NCBI RefSeq assembly: GCF_000371805.1 | Contig: NZ_AQUK01000001.1 | Coordinates: forward strand, 186,001-250,000 | Source: Methanocaldococcus villosus KIN24-T80 | Lineage (GTDB): Archaea > AGJL01 > Methanococci > Methanococcales > Methanocaldococcaceae | Length of the DNA stretch: 64,000 nucleotides | Reading direction: 5' to 3' | Shown: one piece after another, positions 18,235-28,739 of the stretch | How the letters are laid out: each line of letters opens with the position of its first letter | How positions within the stretch are numbered: position 1 is the first letter of the stretch | Position numbers and translations under genes: made by a program | The notes under the pieces: generated by a model | Database searches by the model: none | The model's input: only the letters and a program-made list of their open reading frames with translations | Told to the model about the DNA's origin: nothing

Positions 18235-19812
18235 TCACTCTATCTCTATTTTTGGTTTATATCCACAGCTTCCCCATTTATATGTAGCATTTGTAAACAT
18301 GCCAATAATTGAATATCTACCATCATTAACCTTTATATACTGTTCAGGATCTCCATAATATATAGTACCTTTATAAGTTTTTGGTTTTTCTTCATGATAA
18401 TCTAATATATTTCTCATTGGTTTTTGTGGAATAGCTATTATATTGCTAACATCTTTTAAAACTAACCAATCTACTAAAACAGTTGCATTTAATACCCCTT
18501 CAGTGCAGATAGATATTGGATAATTTTCATTTATATTTATATTTATTGATTTATTGTATAACAAATTATAATATTCATTATATATTCTAAAGCTAACTCT
18601 ATCTTCTCCCCAGGATACAGAATAGATATAAAAGTTGTTTAGATATTTACTAAAATTAGGAATTTTAGAAAGATTTTGGCCATATCTCACATATAACCCT
18701 TCTTTTCCCCAAGAGGTATTATAGTAAATAAATCCAATACCATTAGAATCATTTTTAAAAAATCCTATAAATTCTGAAATATTTTCACTATCTAACTTCA
18801 TAACACTAGAGAAATTTGCTCTGAAGATTAGCTCATAATTATATGAGAAGCTTCTTTTAGTAGAGAGTTTAGAATAAGGACCTTTTACATATAATAGCCC
18901 ATTATTTATCCAACAACCTCCAGTAATTTCCCATGAGTTATTATCTAAATAGTTAAAATTATCAAACAGTATGAATGTTTTATGAGGATTTTCCCTATTA
19001 ATTTTTGTTGAAGAGTTATATAATATGAATATTTTTCCATTAATTAAGTTATCTTCACTACAATTTACCCAAATAACTGATATATTGTTGTATCTCCACT
19101 TTTCTATCCAATATGGTAATAAAATATACTCATTAGCTATTTTAGAACTACCTATAATTCTTATTTCAGAGGGATCATTTGGATTTTTCATTAGTGTATA
19201 GTTAAAATTAGTGTTATTTAATATTATTTTAAATATGTGATGCCCATTACTAACATTAACATCTACTGGTGAGCAGTAACTCCAATTGTAATAAAACTTA
19301 TTATTATAAACATAAGGATCAGGTATCTCCTTTAATGTTATTTCTTTAATTATGCCAATTTCCTTATTTATAATAATACTCACATTATTTTCTAACTCCT
19401 TTCTATATTTTAATAAAACTTCTCCAGTTAAAAGTATTCTTGTTGGCTCACTTGTAGGATTTATCCTTATATGGGACACAATAATTGTAAAATTATCCCT
19501 GCAAACATTATATAAAGTTTTATTTAATATGTATGTAATATTATTCTCAATACATTCTTCAGCTGAGGATGAATTATTAAAGAATCTATGTTCTTTCATC
19601 AATGTATAGCTAACATTTATAAAAACATCATTAACAATTTTATCTAAATTATGGTTTATGGTATGCTCAATATTTTTTTCAGCTAATGAGATCATTTTAA
19701 CCTCTATCTCATTCTTAATCTCAGATGTTTTTAAATCTATTGTGTTGTAAAAAACAGATGTTATAGTAAAAACCAATAAAACTAATACTAAAGCAATTTG
19801 TGTATAATACAT
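18235..19812 (-). CDS. membrane-anchored surface protein of the pilin-like operon
   Basis: A 525-residue protein starting MYYTQIALVLVLLVFTITSVFYNTIDLK, a prepilin-like or uncleaved N-terminal helix. Residues 25-150 are helical and charged. The central part (about 280-450) looks like a beta-sandwich of the concanavalin/DUF2341-associated kind: TFILFDNFNYLDNNSWEITGGCWINNGLLYVKG and VDWLVLKDVSN. The C-terminus has PEQYIKVNDGRYSIIG. Many N-x-S/T sequons suggest exposure outside the cell. The ATG at 19812 follows GTGATTTTT and clears the upstream gene stop. I recognise the architecture but not a function. Confidence 0.75.
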   Translation of the reverse strand: MYYTQIALVLVLLVFTITSVFYNTIDLKTSEIKNEIEVKMISLAEKNIEHTINHNLDKIVNDVFINVSYTLMKEHRFFNNSSSAEECIENNITYILNKTLYNVCRDNFTIIVSHIRINPTSEPTRILLTGEVLLKYRKELENNVSIIINKEIGIIKEITLKEIPDPYVYNNKFYYNWSYCSPVDVNVSNGHHIFKIILNNTNFNYTLMKNPNDPSEIRIIGSSKIANEYILLPYWIEKWRYNNISVIWVNCSEDNLINGKIFILYNSSTKINRENPHKTFILFDNFNYLDNNSWEITGGCWINNGLLYVKGPYSKLSTKRSFSYNYELIFRANFSSVMKLDSENISEFIGFFKNDSNGIGFIYYNTSWGKEGLYVRYGQNLSKIPNFSKYLNNFYIYSVSWGEDRVSFRIYNEYYNLLYNKSINININENYPISICTEGVLNATVLVDWLVLKDVSNIIAIPQKPMRNILDYHEEKPKTYKGTIYYGDPEQYIKVNDGRYSIIGMFTNATYKWGSCGYKPKIEIE

Positions 19813-19817
19813 AAAAA

Positions 19818-20351
19818 TCACTTTATATATAGCTTTACAATAACTGAAGAGATATTTTTAGAGTAATAAACAGGCATTAAAATGGGATAATTTAATTGTT
19901 TTTCAGCATACTCTTTAGCTATCATGTAATCAGGAAATCTTTTATCTAAAATGTCAATATATGTATCATTTCCATATATAATATACCAACCTTCAGATCT
20001 ATTTAAAATTAGTGTAGCTATTATATAAGTGTTTGAAGAGTTAAAATTTTTTTCTATGATAGTTTCATTATTAATTTCCAGTCTATAACTATCCAAAGGT
20101 ATAGAATTATTTAAAAGCATAATAGCTTTTCTTTTTATCTCTGTATCATTAAAGCTATACAATATTACAAAATCCTGTAAAACTCCACTTTTTATTAGTG
20201 TTTCCATTGTAGATAAACCTTTATCTATTTTATACTCATTTTTTACAGCGTCTAAATAAACATTATTATGCTCTACTAAAGAAACACTCCACATACCCAG
20301 CCCTACAATCAAGATAATAGTAGCTATTATCAAATCATAATCAAAAATCAC
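19818..20351 (-). CDS. pilin-like surface protein, unknown function
   Basis: A 177-residue protein with one N-terminal hydrophobic helix (LIIATIILIVGLGMWSVSLVEH) and a polar, sequon-rich remainder (IPLDSYRLEINNETIIEKNFNSSNTYIIATLILNRSEGWYIIYGN). It lacks the Q-x-S-x-E prepilin motif but resembles the same topology. The likely GTG start at 20351 overlaps the stop of the upstream gene in a GTGA coupling; GGTGGTAG precedes it. Found within the PKD/archaeosortase operon. Confidence 0.7.
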   Translation of the reverse strand: MIFDYDLIIATIILIVGLGMWSVSLVEHNNVYLDAVKNEYKIDKGLSTMETLIKSGVLQDFVILYSFNDTEIKRKAIMLLNNSIPLDSYRLEINNETIIEKNFNSSNTYIIATLILNRSEGWYIIYGNDTYIDILDKRFPDYMIAKEYAEKQLNYPILMPVYYSKNISSVIVKLYIK

Positions 20352-22072
20352 CCTACCACCATTACAGAGATATTAGCTAAACTAAATGTTATAGTCTTAA
20401 AATCAATATTCTCTTCTGATGAAGCAAATGAAAATTCTAATGGATATTTTGAATAGATAATCTTTATTTCATTTAATCCAGGTTTTAATTCTTCAGCAAT
20501 ATCATCATACTCTTTCCAAAGACTGTTGGCATTTTTTCTAAAGATTTTACCATTTATGGATAATATTACATCATAATCTTTATTATACACTATAGGCTCT
20601 GGATTGTTGTAAGGTCTAACAAATACCCAATCTATATCTAACCAACCATCTTTATCAACATAAAATACTATTGGTAAAACTGTATTTGGGATATAGTTTG
20701 ATAAAAAATAGTTTTGACTATCATTAACAATTAATACACTTCTCTTACTATCCCTAATTATCTCATATGTAACCCATGAATCATACAATTCATATGGTAG
20801 ATACAGATATTGATAATGGTCTTCATCAATTATGCTATTTTCAAACCTTATATCTCCTCCCCATTCATAGTTAGTTACTATAGTCCTATTATAACCATCA
20901 TAAAACCCAAAATAGGCATTGTGTTTCCTATGGAAATATACATGAGCTTTCATAGCATATTCCAAAGGAAATTTTTCAAAAGAAATAATATGAGATGTGT
21001 TATTTAGAGCTAAATATGTGAAATTTATATTATCATATTTACTTTTTAAAATACTAACATTCCCACTTACATTAAATAAACTTCTATTTAAATTAGAAAA
21101 GTTATCATAAAGTATAAAAACTCTCTTTCCATCACTTTCAGAATTGGCATTTGAATTACCATATAGCATGAATATTTCTCTAACTTCATTAGGAAGTAGA
21201 TTCATTTTTACCCATGCTATTGTATGTTCTTTATTAATACTCTGTGGTTCTATCCAAAAATCTAATTTATTTCCATTACTATCTAAAAACCTTACATCTC
21301 TACAAAATTTATCCATCTTACCTTCATCAATATATTCCTTTGAATTAAATATTATTTTAACAGGATAATTTTCTAGATATTTATTATCTCTATTTTTTAT
21401 CAATATTGGAGTGGCATACTTCCAATCACTATATAGTGAAAATGGGTTACTATCATTTGTTAAGATTTTCATGGAAAATTTTAATGATTTATTTGAATAA
21501 ATATAAATTATATCTCCACATTTTCCAAATGCTTTATATTTTAATGGGTTATTTAATGTATTACTATCTAAAATTATTATTGGAATATAAGCTGAATCTT
21601 TATAAATAAATATAGCATAACCACCAATTCTGCTAATTTTTAGAGAGTTGTTTAGTGTAGTTGTATTAACTATATTTGAATATAATGATATATTTTTCCC
21701 ATTAATTGTTACAATTATTTTATAATCTTCTAGCATGGAATAATTTACACTTTCTATTTCAGGATAAATAATAACATTGTTTTCAGAATAGTTATGACAA
21801 AGATCAAAAGTTTTTAGATTTATATTTCCAAAATATTTGCTGATGTCAATTGTATAAAATTTCTCTTGCGGAAATGAATATTTCTTTATATAATATCCTT
21901 TAAGTAATAGTGATTTATGAAATAAATCTATATCCTTTTTACTCTCAAAGTTTGTTAAAAAGTTATGCCCATATATTGAATAAACTAAATAAAATATAGA
22001 TAAGAATATAAAAGCTACAACAACAGCCTCTAATGTAAAAATATATCCTCTTTTTGATCTAATTATTTTCAT
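20348..22072 (-). CDS. DUF2341-type surface protein with prepilin-like N-terminus
   Basis: A 574-residue protein, first gene of the operon. The N-terminus IIRSKRGYIFTLEAVVVAFIFLSIFYLVY is a prepilin-like signal with RG before the hydrophobic helix. Around residues 215-330 a DUF2341-type domain is visible: WKYATPILIKNRDN, VKIIFNSKEY, RFLDSNGNKLDFWIEP and TIAWVKMNLLPNEVREIFMLYGN. It is followed by a lectin-like beta region (YDNFSNLNRSLFNVSGN to DGWLDIDWVFVRPY). DUF2341 often occurs in surface binding proteins. The ATG at 22072 is preceded by GGATGTGAAAAAT. It is divergent from the prepilin at 22156, across a 83-nt AT-rich promoter region. Confidence 0.8.
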   Translation of the reverse strand: MKIIRSKRGYIFTLEAVVVAFIFLSIFYLVYSIYGHNFLTNFESKKDIDLFHKSLLLKGYYIKKYSFPQEKFYTIDISKYFGNINLKTFDLCHNYSENNVIIYPEIESVNYSMLEDYKIIVTINGKNISLYSNIVNTTTLNNSLKISRIGGYAIFIYKDSAYIPIIILDSNTLNNPLKYKAFGKCGDIIYIYSNKSLKFSMKILTNDSNPFSLYSDWKYATPILIKNRDNKYLENYPVKIIFNSKEYIDEGKMDKFCRDVRFLDSNGNKLDFWIEPQSINKEHTIAWVKMNLLPNEVREIFMLYGNSNANSESDGKRVFILYDNFSNLNRSLFNVSGNVSILKSKYDNINFTYLALNNTSHIISFEKFPLEYAMKAHVYFHRKHNAYFGFYDGYNRTIVTNYEWGGDIRFENSIIDEDHYQYLYLPYELYDSWVTYEIIRDSKRSVLIVNDSQNYFLSNYIPNTVLPIVFYVDKDGWLDIDWVFVRPYNNPEPIVYNKDYDVILSINGKIFRKNANSLWKEYDDIAEELKPGLNEIKIIYSKYPLEFSFASSEENIDFKTITFSLANISVMVVG

Positions 22073-22155
22073 ATTTTTCACATCCAATTTGTTAAACTAA
22101 ATTATATATAATTTAAACATTATAATATATATATTACAAAAAGTTGGTGATTAAT

Positions 22156-23622
22156 ATGAGAGGACAACTATCATTAGAGTTAATCCTATTAACCTCTATA
22201 ATTATTCTTTCAGGAGCAATATTAACTTATCAGTTCACTAAAATACCAAACTCTCAGTTAGCAAACTCTACTGAGTATGTTAAAGAAGTTAGTTATGCAC
22301 TATTTGTACCTAATAAAACTTTAAAATCTCCTATTGTACCTACAGGTTCTAATATATCTATAACTATTCCAACAAAAAATGTAAGTTCTGAAGAAAATCA
22401 AACAATTAATGAAAGCTCTAAAGAAGAAAACCAAACATTTGGTAAGGCTAGTAGATTAAAAATAATTGTTAATGCTGAAAGTGAATTATTACTAACTAAA
22501 GATGTTTTGGAAAATGGTTCATGGATAAATGGAAAATTGCCTGGAACTATTGATAATAAATCGATTTATAATGCTAATGGTACAATACATTCTGATGGAA
22601 CAAATATAAATTCAGGAGGTAGTTTAAAAATAGGTAACCTAAATGAAATAGAAAGTTTAGATTTAATCGTAAATAGCGATAATTTATTAGCAATAATTAA
22701 GGACATCACCATAATATCAGCAAATTTCAACAGTATAAATTATAAACTAAATATTATAAACTCTCATATATATAAATCTATCATTGACAATATAAATAGT
22801 AAAGGACTGGTTAATATTGAAAGATCATATGTTAATAATTTAAATGTTAATAACGCTATAAACGGAATCTTAAACATTACAAACTCTAATATTGATGAAT
22901 TAAATGTAAATATTATAAATAGTGGAGGATGTTTAATAATCAAAAACTCCCATATTAAAAAATTAAATATAAAGCATAATTATGGTAAAGTAATTATAAT
23001 AAATTCAATAATAGAGAATAGAAATATAAATAATGAGAACCAAGGTACCACAGAGGAGATCTCATCTAATATTAATATTGATTATTTTGAGTTAAGAATT
23101 GTAGGTAATGGTAAAGCTATATTAACTAAAGACATTATTAAAAATGCAAGCTATTCAGATAGCATACCAAGATTGATAAAAGGTAAAGATATTATAAAAT
23201 TAAACCTATTAGGTAATGTTTATACAGCATCATCATCAGTAGTTGGTAATGGAGAACTTTGGTTAGGAAACATAAAAGAGATTGAGAAGTTAGTGTATGA
23301 AGAGAATGGTAATGCATACTTTGAAATAAATGGGATAAAAATAAATTTATTAAATAGTAATAGTAAAGCTGGTGTTGGAAACAGTGAAGTTTTAATTAAG
23401 AATTGTAATATAAATAGATCATACTTTAATAGAATAAATGGTAATTCATCTCTGATCATAGAAAGTTCAAATATTAAATATTTAGAAATTGAAAATATGA
23501 TTAGTAAGTCAAGTTTGGTTATTAAAAACTCATATATTGAACATTTAGAGATAAGTAATAAAGGAAAACATACTAATATAATTATTTCAGATTCATATGT
23601 AAATGGTAAATATTATTCATAA
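22156..23622 (+). CDS. prepilin with beta-solenoid-like repeats
   Basis: A 488-residue protein beginning MRGQLSLELILLTSIIILSGAILTYQF, a textbook archaeal class III prepilin signal. After a linker (residues 50-100) the rest consists of irregular repeats of about 20 residues such as INSHIYKSIIDNINSKG, NSNIDELNVNIINSGG and NSHIKKLNIKHNYGK. This pattern predicts a right-handed beta-helix as in adhesins. The pattern recurs in a second block (residues 390-485). ATG 22156 follows GGTGAT at 22146-22151. Divergent from the PKD operon and likely part of the same surface programme; the 3' end overlaps gatE by 6 nt. Confidence 0.8.
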   Translation: MRGQLSLELILLTSIIILSGAILTYQFTKIPNSQLANSTEYVKEVSYALFVPNKTLKSPIVPTGSNISITIPTKNVSSEENQTINESSKEENQTFGKASRLKIIVNAESELLLTKDVLENGSWINGKLPGTIDNKSIYNANGTIHSDGTNINSGGSLKIGNLNEIESLDLIVNSDNLLAIIKDITIISANFNSINYKLNIINSHIYKSIIDNINSKGLVNIERSYVNNLNVNNAINGILNITNSNIDELNVNIINSGGCLIIKNSHIKKLNIKHNYGKVIIINSIIENRNINNENQGTTEEISSNINIDYFELRIVGNGKAILTKDIIKNASYSDSIPRLIKGKDIIKLNLLGNVYTASSSVVGNGELWLGNIKEIEKLVYEENGNAYFEINGIKINLLNSNSKAGVGNSEVLIKNCNINRSYFNRINGNSSLIIESSNIKYLEIENMISKSSLVIKNSYIEHLEISNKGKHTNIIISDSYVNGKYYS

Positions 23623-25476
23623 AATATTCCTTATTTTTTCTTTTAATATCTCATTCACCATTTTTCCATCAGCTTTTCCTCTTAATTTTGCCATACATCT
23701 TCCCATTAAATACCCAAGAGCTTTATCTTTTTTCTCTTTAATAATATTGATATTTTCATTAATAATCTCTTCTACTATCTTTTCCACCTCTTCTCTACTC
23801 AATCCTTTCAATCCTTTAATCTCTAAGATTTCATCTATATCTTTATCAGGCATTTCACAAAATCCTTTTAAAACTTCAATTATACCCTCTTTAGCTAACT
23901 TACCACTAGAAAGAGCATCAAATAGAGAATATAAATGTTGTTTTTTAATATTTTCAATATTATATCCTTCTCTTTTAATTTCTTTTAAACTCTCTTCTAA
24001 GGTTTTTGCTATCAAAGTAGGTTTAATATTTTTGAATCTTTTACATAGTTCCTCAAATAAATCAACATAATAAGAAAACACCATTTTTTTAGCAAGCTCA
24101 TCACTTAACATATATTCTCTCTTAAATCTCTCTATCTTCTCTTCAGGTAACTCTGGCCGTTCAACTTCAATATCTTTTATAAATATTGGTGGTATATCAG
24201 TTTCAGGATACATTCTAGCCTTTCCAGGTAGTGGTCTTAAATAAGAAGTTGTTCCATCTTCATTAGCTTTTCTGGTCTCTTCTGGAACTCCTATTAAAGC
24301 TTCTTTAGCCCTCTCAATTACAGCTTGTAAGGCTTTATTAGCTTTCTCTTCCTTATCAGCTACCAATACAATAGCATCATCTTCATCAACTTTTAAAAAC
24401 TCCCTTAATCTTTTAACATCTTCTTCAGTTATTCCATATTTTGGTAATTCATCTGTATGTATTATTCCAGAAACTCCTGCTATAACCTTAGCCCTATCTG
24501 CAAATTCTGTTCCAAGTCTTCTACCTGGCTGTATCTCTTTTCCAACTAAACCTCCAAATTTCTTTAAAACAATAGCTTTAACTTTTCCATCTTTTAAAGC
24601 TCTTTTTATAATCTTAGAATTACAGTTTTTAAATATATCAGTTACATCATAAATCTCTTCTATAACTTCAGCATTTCTTTCTTTTAACTCATCCCTTATC
24701 TTTAACAAATTCAACTGTCTTAAAACTTCATATTCTACAACTTTCTCTATTAGATAAAGTTCTGAAACTCCTTTTATCTCTACTCTTGCTCCATCCTTTA
24801 TAGAAATATTAATATCCTGCCTTATTGTTCCAATACCTCTTTTAACCTTACACATTCTTAAAATCTCTCCAATTCTTTTAGCAGTTTCTCTAGCCATCTT
24901 AGGAGAATTTATATCTGGAGCTGTTGATATTTCAACTAAAGGAATTCCTAACCTGTCTAAGTTATAAACTACTTTATCTCCTCTCTCTTCAACCTTTCTT
25001 GCTGCATCTTCTTCCAAACACAAACTTTCTATTCTAACTTTCCCATCTTCAGTTTCTACATATCCATCATAGGCTAAGAATATTGTTCTTTGAAATCCAG
25101 AAGGATTAGACCCATCTATAACAATCTTTCTCATAACATAAGCAACATCAACTGTTTTCATGTTTAATAACATAGCTATTTGTAAGGCTATCTTTAAAGC
25201 TTCTTCAGATGGCATGTGTGGAGGTTCTTCATCTAACTCAACAAGACAAGAAGAGTTGTTATATTGATAAATAAACTTCTTACCCTTTCTCATCTCCAAT
25301 AATGCTGCTCTATCTATCTCTCCAAGTTCACTTAATGTTGCTCTCAATATCCTTTCCACTTCACCTTTAACCTCATTTGTTAATTCTGTAGGACAGTGAC
25401 AGAACAATTTTCTTTCTGTGTTTAACTGCTGATGGATCTCTAACCCTACTTTTAATCCTATCTCATTATAATCCAT
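23617..25476 (-). CDS. gatE: Glu-tRNA(Gln) amidotransferase subunit E
   Basis: A 619-residue archaeal-specific subunit of the GatB family. The core shows [25 protein letters not shown], the kinase-like region [30 protein letters not shown]-like [12 protein letters not shown], and the inserted AspRS-like region. The C-terminal YqeY-like tail is [13 protein letters not shown] to [25 protein letters not shown]. GatE activates Glu on tRNA(Gln) using ATP and ammonia from GatD. The start at 25476 follows GGTGGGAATT and lies 11 nt inside the end of gatD, giving translational coupling. Confidence 0.97.
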   Translation of the reverse strand: MDYNEIGLKVGLEIHQQLNTERKLFCHCPTELTNEVKGEVERILRATLSELGEIDRAALLEMRKGKKFIYQYNNSSCLVELDEEPPHMPSEEALKIALQIAMLLNMKTVDVAYVMRKIVIDGSNPSGFQRTIFLAYDGYVETEDGKVRIESLCLEEDAARKVEERGDKVVYNLDRLGIPLVEISTAPDINSPKMARETAKRIGEILRMCKVKRGIGTIRQDINISIKDGARVEIKGVSELYLIEKVVEYEVLRQLNLLKIRDELKERNAEVIEEIYDVTDIFKNCNSKIIKRALKDGKVKAIVLKKFGGLVGKEIQPGRRLGTEFADRAKVIAGVSGIIHTDELPKYGITEEDVKRLREFLKVDEDDAIVLVADKEEKANKALQAVIERAKEALIGVPEETRKANEDGTTSYLRPLPGKARMYPETDIPPIFIKDIEVERPELPEEKIERFKREYMLSDELAKKMVFSYYVDLFEELCKRFKNIKPTLIAKTLEESLKEIKREGYNIENIKKQHLYSLFDALSSGKLAKEGIIEVLKGFCEMPDKDIDEILEIKGLKGLSREEVEKIVEEIINENINIIKEKKDKALGYLMGRCMAKLRGKADGKMVNEILKEKIRNIL

Positions 25477-26731
25477 AATTCCCACCATAAGCTTTAAAGT
25501 CACTTCTATAATTTATTTCTCCAACCATATTTTTATTTATTAGTTTTTTTACATCTTCTAAGCTATAATTTGCTAATAAATACATTAATTTGACATATGC
25601 TACTTCTGGTAACATATCTTCACATCCAATAACACCTAAGTTTAAAAGCTTTCTACCATTGGAATAAACATTCATATTCACTCTACCATTTATTGTTTGA
25701 GTAGTCATGATTACAACAACATCATTATCAATAGCATATTTTATGTCATCAAACACATATTCAGGAGCATGCCCTAATCCTGTACCTTCTAAAACAATTC
25801 CTTTATAACCCTTATCTACATAATATCTTATAATCTCTCCATCCATTCCTGGATAAACCTTTATTAATGCTACTTTTTCTTCTAATTTAGTATTAATTTC
25901 TACTTTTTTACTACCTTCTGATCTTTCAACCTCTTGTAAGTATATAATATTCTTACTAAATGGATCTATCTTAGCAATAGGAAGGCTATTTATTGATAAA
26001 AATGCATCTCTTCTTGAACTGTGACACTTTCTAACCTTAACTCCCCTATGTAATAGGCAGTATTTATCATCAGAAGTTTCATGCATAACAACAAAAACTC
26101 CTTTTATATTTTCTTTTGCTGCAATAACAGAAGATAGTAAGTTTAAATATGCATCAGATGATGGCCTATCACTACTTCTTTGGGCACCAGTTAAGATAAT
26201 AGGAAAATCAGCATTGACCATAAATGATAGAGCTGCTGCAGTATAATTCATTGTATCTGTTCCATGAGTTATAACAATTCCATCAGCCCTTTTTGCCTCT
26301 TTTTTTATTTCTTCAGCAATTTTAATCCAATATTTTGGCTTCATATTTTCGCTTAATATATTTAAAATAGCTCTCCCTTCTATATTTGCTATATCAGCTA
26401 TTTCAGGAACAGCTCTTATTAAATCATCAGCTGTAAAAGAGGGATGAACAGCTCCAGTTGAGTAATCAACCTTTGAAGCAACTGTACCTCCTGTAGATAA
26501 AATAGACACTGTTTTTTTATGTTTCTTCTCTATATTTAATGGTGGAAGCTCATATTTTGGTTTTTCTCCTTTTTTAATTACTCTCACATTCTTTATATTC
26601 TCTTTTAATATTCCTATATTATATCCATTTTTTAACTTAAGAGTTATAACATTCTCATCTATTGAAGGTAATAAAAGTCCTTCAAAAACCCCTTTATCTG
26701 TCTCTATTCTTACAACATCTCCAATCTCCAT
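25466..26731 (-). CDS. gatD: Glu-tRNA(Gln) amidotransferase subunit D
   Basis: A 421-residue protein. A small N-terminal beta domain ([18 protein letters not shown]) is followed by an L-asparaginase-type domain with catalytic motifs [16 protein letters not shown] and [20 protein letters not shown], then [19 protein letters not shown]. It hydrolyses glutamine for GatE. The start at 26731 follows GGTGATTCAT; a longer frame reads through the promoter. Divergent from the Tfx regulator gene with about 60 nt between the starts. Confidence 0.97.
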   Translation of the reverse strand: MEIGDVVRIETDKGVFEGLLLPSIDENVITLKLKNGYNIGILKENIKNVRVIKKGEKPKYELPPLNIEKKHKKTVSILSTGGTVASKVDYSTGAVHPSFTADDLIRAVPEIADIANIEGRAILNILSENMKPKYWIKIAEEIKKEAKRADGIVITHGTDTMNYTAAALSFMVNADFPIILTGAQRSSDRPSSDAYLNLLSSVIAAKENIKGVFVVMHETSDDKYCLLHRGVKVRKCHSSRRDAFLSINSLPIAKIDPFSKNIIYLQEVERSEGSKKVEINTKLEEKVALIKVYPGMDGEIIRYYVDKGYKGIVLEGTGLGHAPEYVFDDIKYAIDNDVVVIMTTQTINGRVNMNVYSNGRKLLNLGVIGCEDMLPEVAYVKLMYLLANYSLEDVKKLINKNMVGEINYRSDFKAYGGNYGL

Positions 26732-26793
26732 ATGAATCACCTTTATAAAATATTTAGTTATAATATTAAAATTTTTATGATAATGGTGATAAA

Positions 26794-27225
26794 ATGGAAT
26801 CATTTCTAACAGAGACTCAAATTAAAGTTTTAAAACTTAGATATAAAGGATACACTCAAGAGGAGATAGCTAAAATGCTAGGTACTAGTAGGGCTAATGT
26901 GAGTATGATAGAAAAGAGAGCTAAGGAGAATATAAGGAAGGCATATAATACAATAAAGATATATAGAATGATTTTAGCTCCAGTAGAGATAGATATCAAA
27001 GAAGGAACTGATGTTATAAATATCCCCAATATTGTTTTTAGTGAAGCTGATAAAAAGAATATTAAAGTGAAATATAACACCTTACAAATAATAGAATTAA
27101 TAAATAAAAAACTTAAAGATTATATTGAAAATAGAAAAGTAAAAAAAGGTTTTAAAATATATGTATTAAACAATGGGGAATTAGAGGTTTTGGGGGATAA
27201 ATTATGGATGGAGAATATTTTATAA
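26794..27225 (+). CDS. Tfx-family DNA-binding regulator
   Basis: A 143-residue protein. The N-terminal 55 residues hold a sigma-4/LuxR-like helix-turn-helix: [45 protein letters not shown]. This matches the archaeal Tfx family, whose founding member binds the promoter of a molybdenum formylmethanofuran dehydrogenase operon. The C-terminal half ([36 protein letters not shown]) is the usual Tfx effector-like domain. It overlaps the next gene by 22 nt, so it is probably co-translated with the di-iron MBL protein and may regulate in response to it. The target is unknown. Confidence 0.88.
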   Translation: MESFLTETQIKVLKLRYKGYTQEEIAKMLGTSRANVSMIEKRAKENIRKAYNTIKIYRMILAPVEIDIKEGTDVINIPNIVFSEADKKNIKVKYNTLQIIELINKKLKDYIENRKVKKGFKIYVLNNGELEVLGDKLWMENIL

Positions 27226-27977
27226 AACCTGGATTAGATCCTAAAAAAGATCATATATTGTATAGAGATAAAGAACATAAGGTTATATATCTTGGAACTT
27301 TAGGCTCTGGAAAAGGAGATGTGGATGTTATAAGTTATTTAATTGTTAATAAAGGTAGAGGATTCTTAGTAGATCCTGGAGGATATAATATCTTCCCAAA
27401 AGTATTGTCAAATATATCAAAATATATAAATCCAAAGAATATTGATTATATTTATATGTGTCATCAAGATCCTGATGTTGCAGGAAGTGTTCCTTTATGG
27501 AGATCAATAACAAATGCAAAGCTTGTTACATCATGGCTTTGGATAAGATTTTTACCACACTTCGGATTTGAAGATGTTGATACTGTAGCATATCCCTTAC
27601 CTGATGAAGGAGAAACTTTAAAATTTGGATCAACAACCTTAGAATTCATTCCTGCCCATTTTCTACACAGTCCAGGTCATTTTTCAATATATGATAGGAG
27701 AAGTAAGTTTCTATTTACTGGAGATATAGGGATAGCTCTACCAGAAAAACCCATCTTAGTTGTTGAAGATATTGAAAAGCATATAGAAGCTATGAGACCC
27801 ATACATGAGAGATTAATGCCTACAAGTTTAGCTATAAAGAATTGGTTAAATAGAGTTAGAGGCTTAGATATTGAGGCTATTTTACCACAACATGGGGGAA
27901 TAATCCAGAAAAAAGATGTTCCAAAGTTTTTTAGATTTTTAGATAGCTTAAAATGTGGTGTTGAAGTTATGAAATAA
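27204..27977 (+). CDS. ODP-like di-iron metallo-beta-lactamase-fold protein
   Basis: A 257-residue stand-alone MBL domain of the flavodiiron/ODP type, without flavodoxin. Metal ligands that can be followed: His87, Asp89 and Asp91 ([10 protein letters not shown]), His155 (FLHSPGH), Asp174 (FTGDIG) and His230 (PQHGG). The flavodiiron motif is H-x-E-x-D-H; here the Glu is Asp and the last His is Val92. Family members bind O2 or NO, and stand-alone versions next to soluble chemoreceptors act as oxygen/iron sensors. Exactly such a receptor is encoded 15 nt downstream. The start follows GGGGGATAAATT. Confidence 0.8.
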   Translation: MDGEYFIKPGLDPKKDHILYRDKEHKVIYLGTLGSGKGDVDVISYLIVNKGRGFLVDPGGYNIFPKVLSNISKYINPKNIDYIYMCHQDPDVAGSVPLWRSITNAKLVTSWLWIRFLPHFGFEDVDTVAYPLPDEGETLKFGSTTLEFIPAHFLHSPGHFSIYDRRSKFLFTGDIGIALPEKPILVVEDIEKHIEAMRPIHERLMPTSLAIKNWLNRVRGLDIEAILPQHGGIIQKKDVPKFFRFLDSLKCGVEVMK

Positions 27978-27992
27978 TATCTTGGTGATTTT

Positions 27993-28739
27993 ATGAATGA
28001 TGAGATAATAAAAAAATCATCAAGTATTCTTTCAGATGCTGTTAGATTAGAAGCAGGTAGTAAAGAGAATTCAAAAATAATAAATGAATTAGCAGAAGAA
28101 ATTAGTGGAAAATTCTTAGAAAACAATGCTGAAATAATGACAAATATAGAGAAATTGTCAGAAATTGTTAAAGATCTTGAAACTTTTAGGGATGATTTTT
28201 TACCTTTTTTTAAAAAGATGGAAAAGTTTGCATCAGAATTTAATCAACTTGTTGAAAATTTGAGATACATTTCTGATATAACTAACTCAATTGAAGAAGT
28301 GGCTAAATTCACTAACTTACTAGCTTTAAATGCTACAATTGAGGCTGAAAGAGCCAAAGAATATGGAAAAGGTTTTGCTGTAGTAGCTGATGAAGTTAGA
28401 AGAATGTCTAATAAGACTATGGAACTTGCTAAAAAGATAAAAAAATTCAATAATCAAGTTTTATCAAATTTAGAAAATCTTAAAGAAGTTCTTGATGTAA
28501 TAGACAAGATAAGATCAGGATCTGAAATGTTAGGAAACGATATTGATAAAATCATTAATATAAGTAATAAATTAGATTCTATAACCCAAGAACAAGAGAA
28601 GATTGTACATGATATTAAAGGATTAAAGGGATTAGCAATATCATTAGAACATTTTAGTAAAATCCAAACAAAGTTTAATAAAGAGTTGGGAGAGTTGTTA
28701 ATTGAAATTGTAAAAGAATATAATAAAAATCAGAGATAA
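27993..28739 (+). CDS. soluble methyl-accepting chemotaxis-type protein without sensor domain
   Basis: A 248-residue cytoplasmic coiled-coil protein with no membrane segment. The highly conserved chemoreceptor hairpin tip is at residues 100-137: [40 protein letters not shown]. Residues 1-95 and 140-248 form the two helical arms. Receptors of this class that lack a sensor domain are known to pair with an ODP di-iron protein, as here. No CheA, CheW or CheY gene is in the window, and M. jannaschii, as I recall, has no che operon. The output may therefore differ from chemotaxis. The start follows GGTGATTTT; the 3' end overlaps the aminotransferase tail by 10 nt. Confidence 0.82.
   Translation: MNDEIIKKSSSILSDAVRLEAGSKENSKIINELAEEISGKFLENNAEIMTNIEKLSEIVKDLETFRDDFLPFFKKMEKFASEFNQLVENLRYISDITNSIEEVAKFTNLLALNATIEAERAKEYGKGFAVVADEVRRMSNKTMELAKKIKKFNNQVLSNLENLKEVLDVIDKIRSGSEMLGNDIDKIINISNKLDSITQEQEKIVHDIKGLKGLAISLEHFSKIQTKFNKELGELLIEIVKEYNKNQR

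Noticed and set aside
23603-24070. 155-residue plus-strand frame over gatE
   Set aside because: Phe/Leu/Ser-rich antisense of gatE, no supporting start signal.
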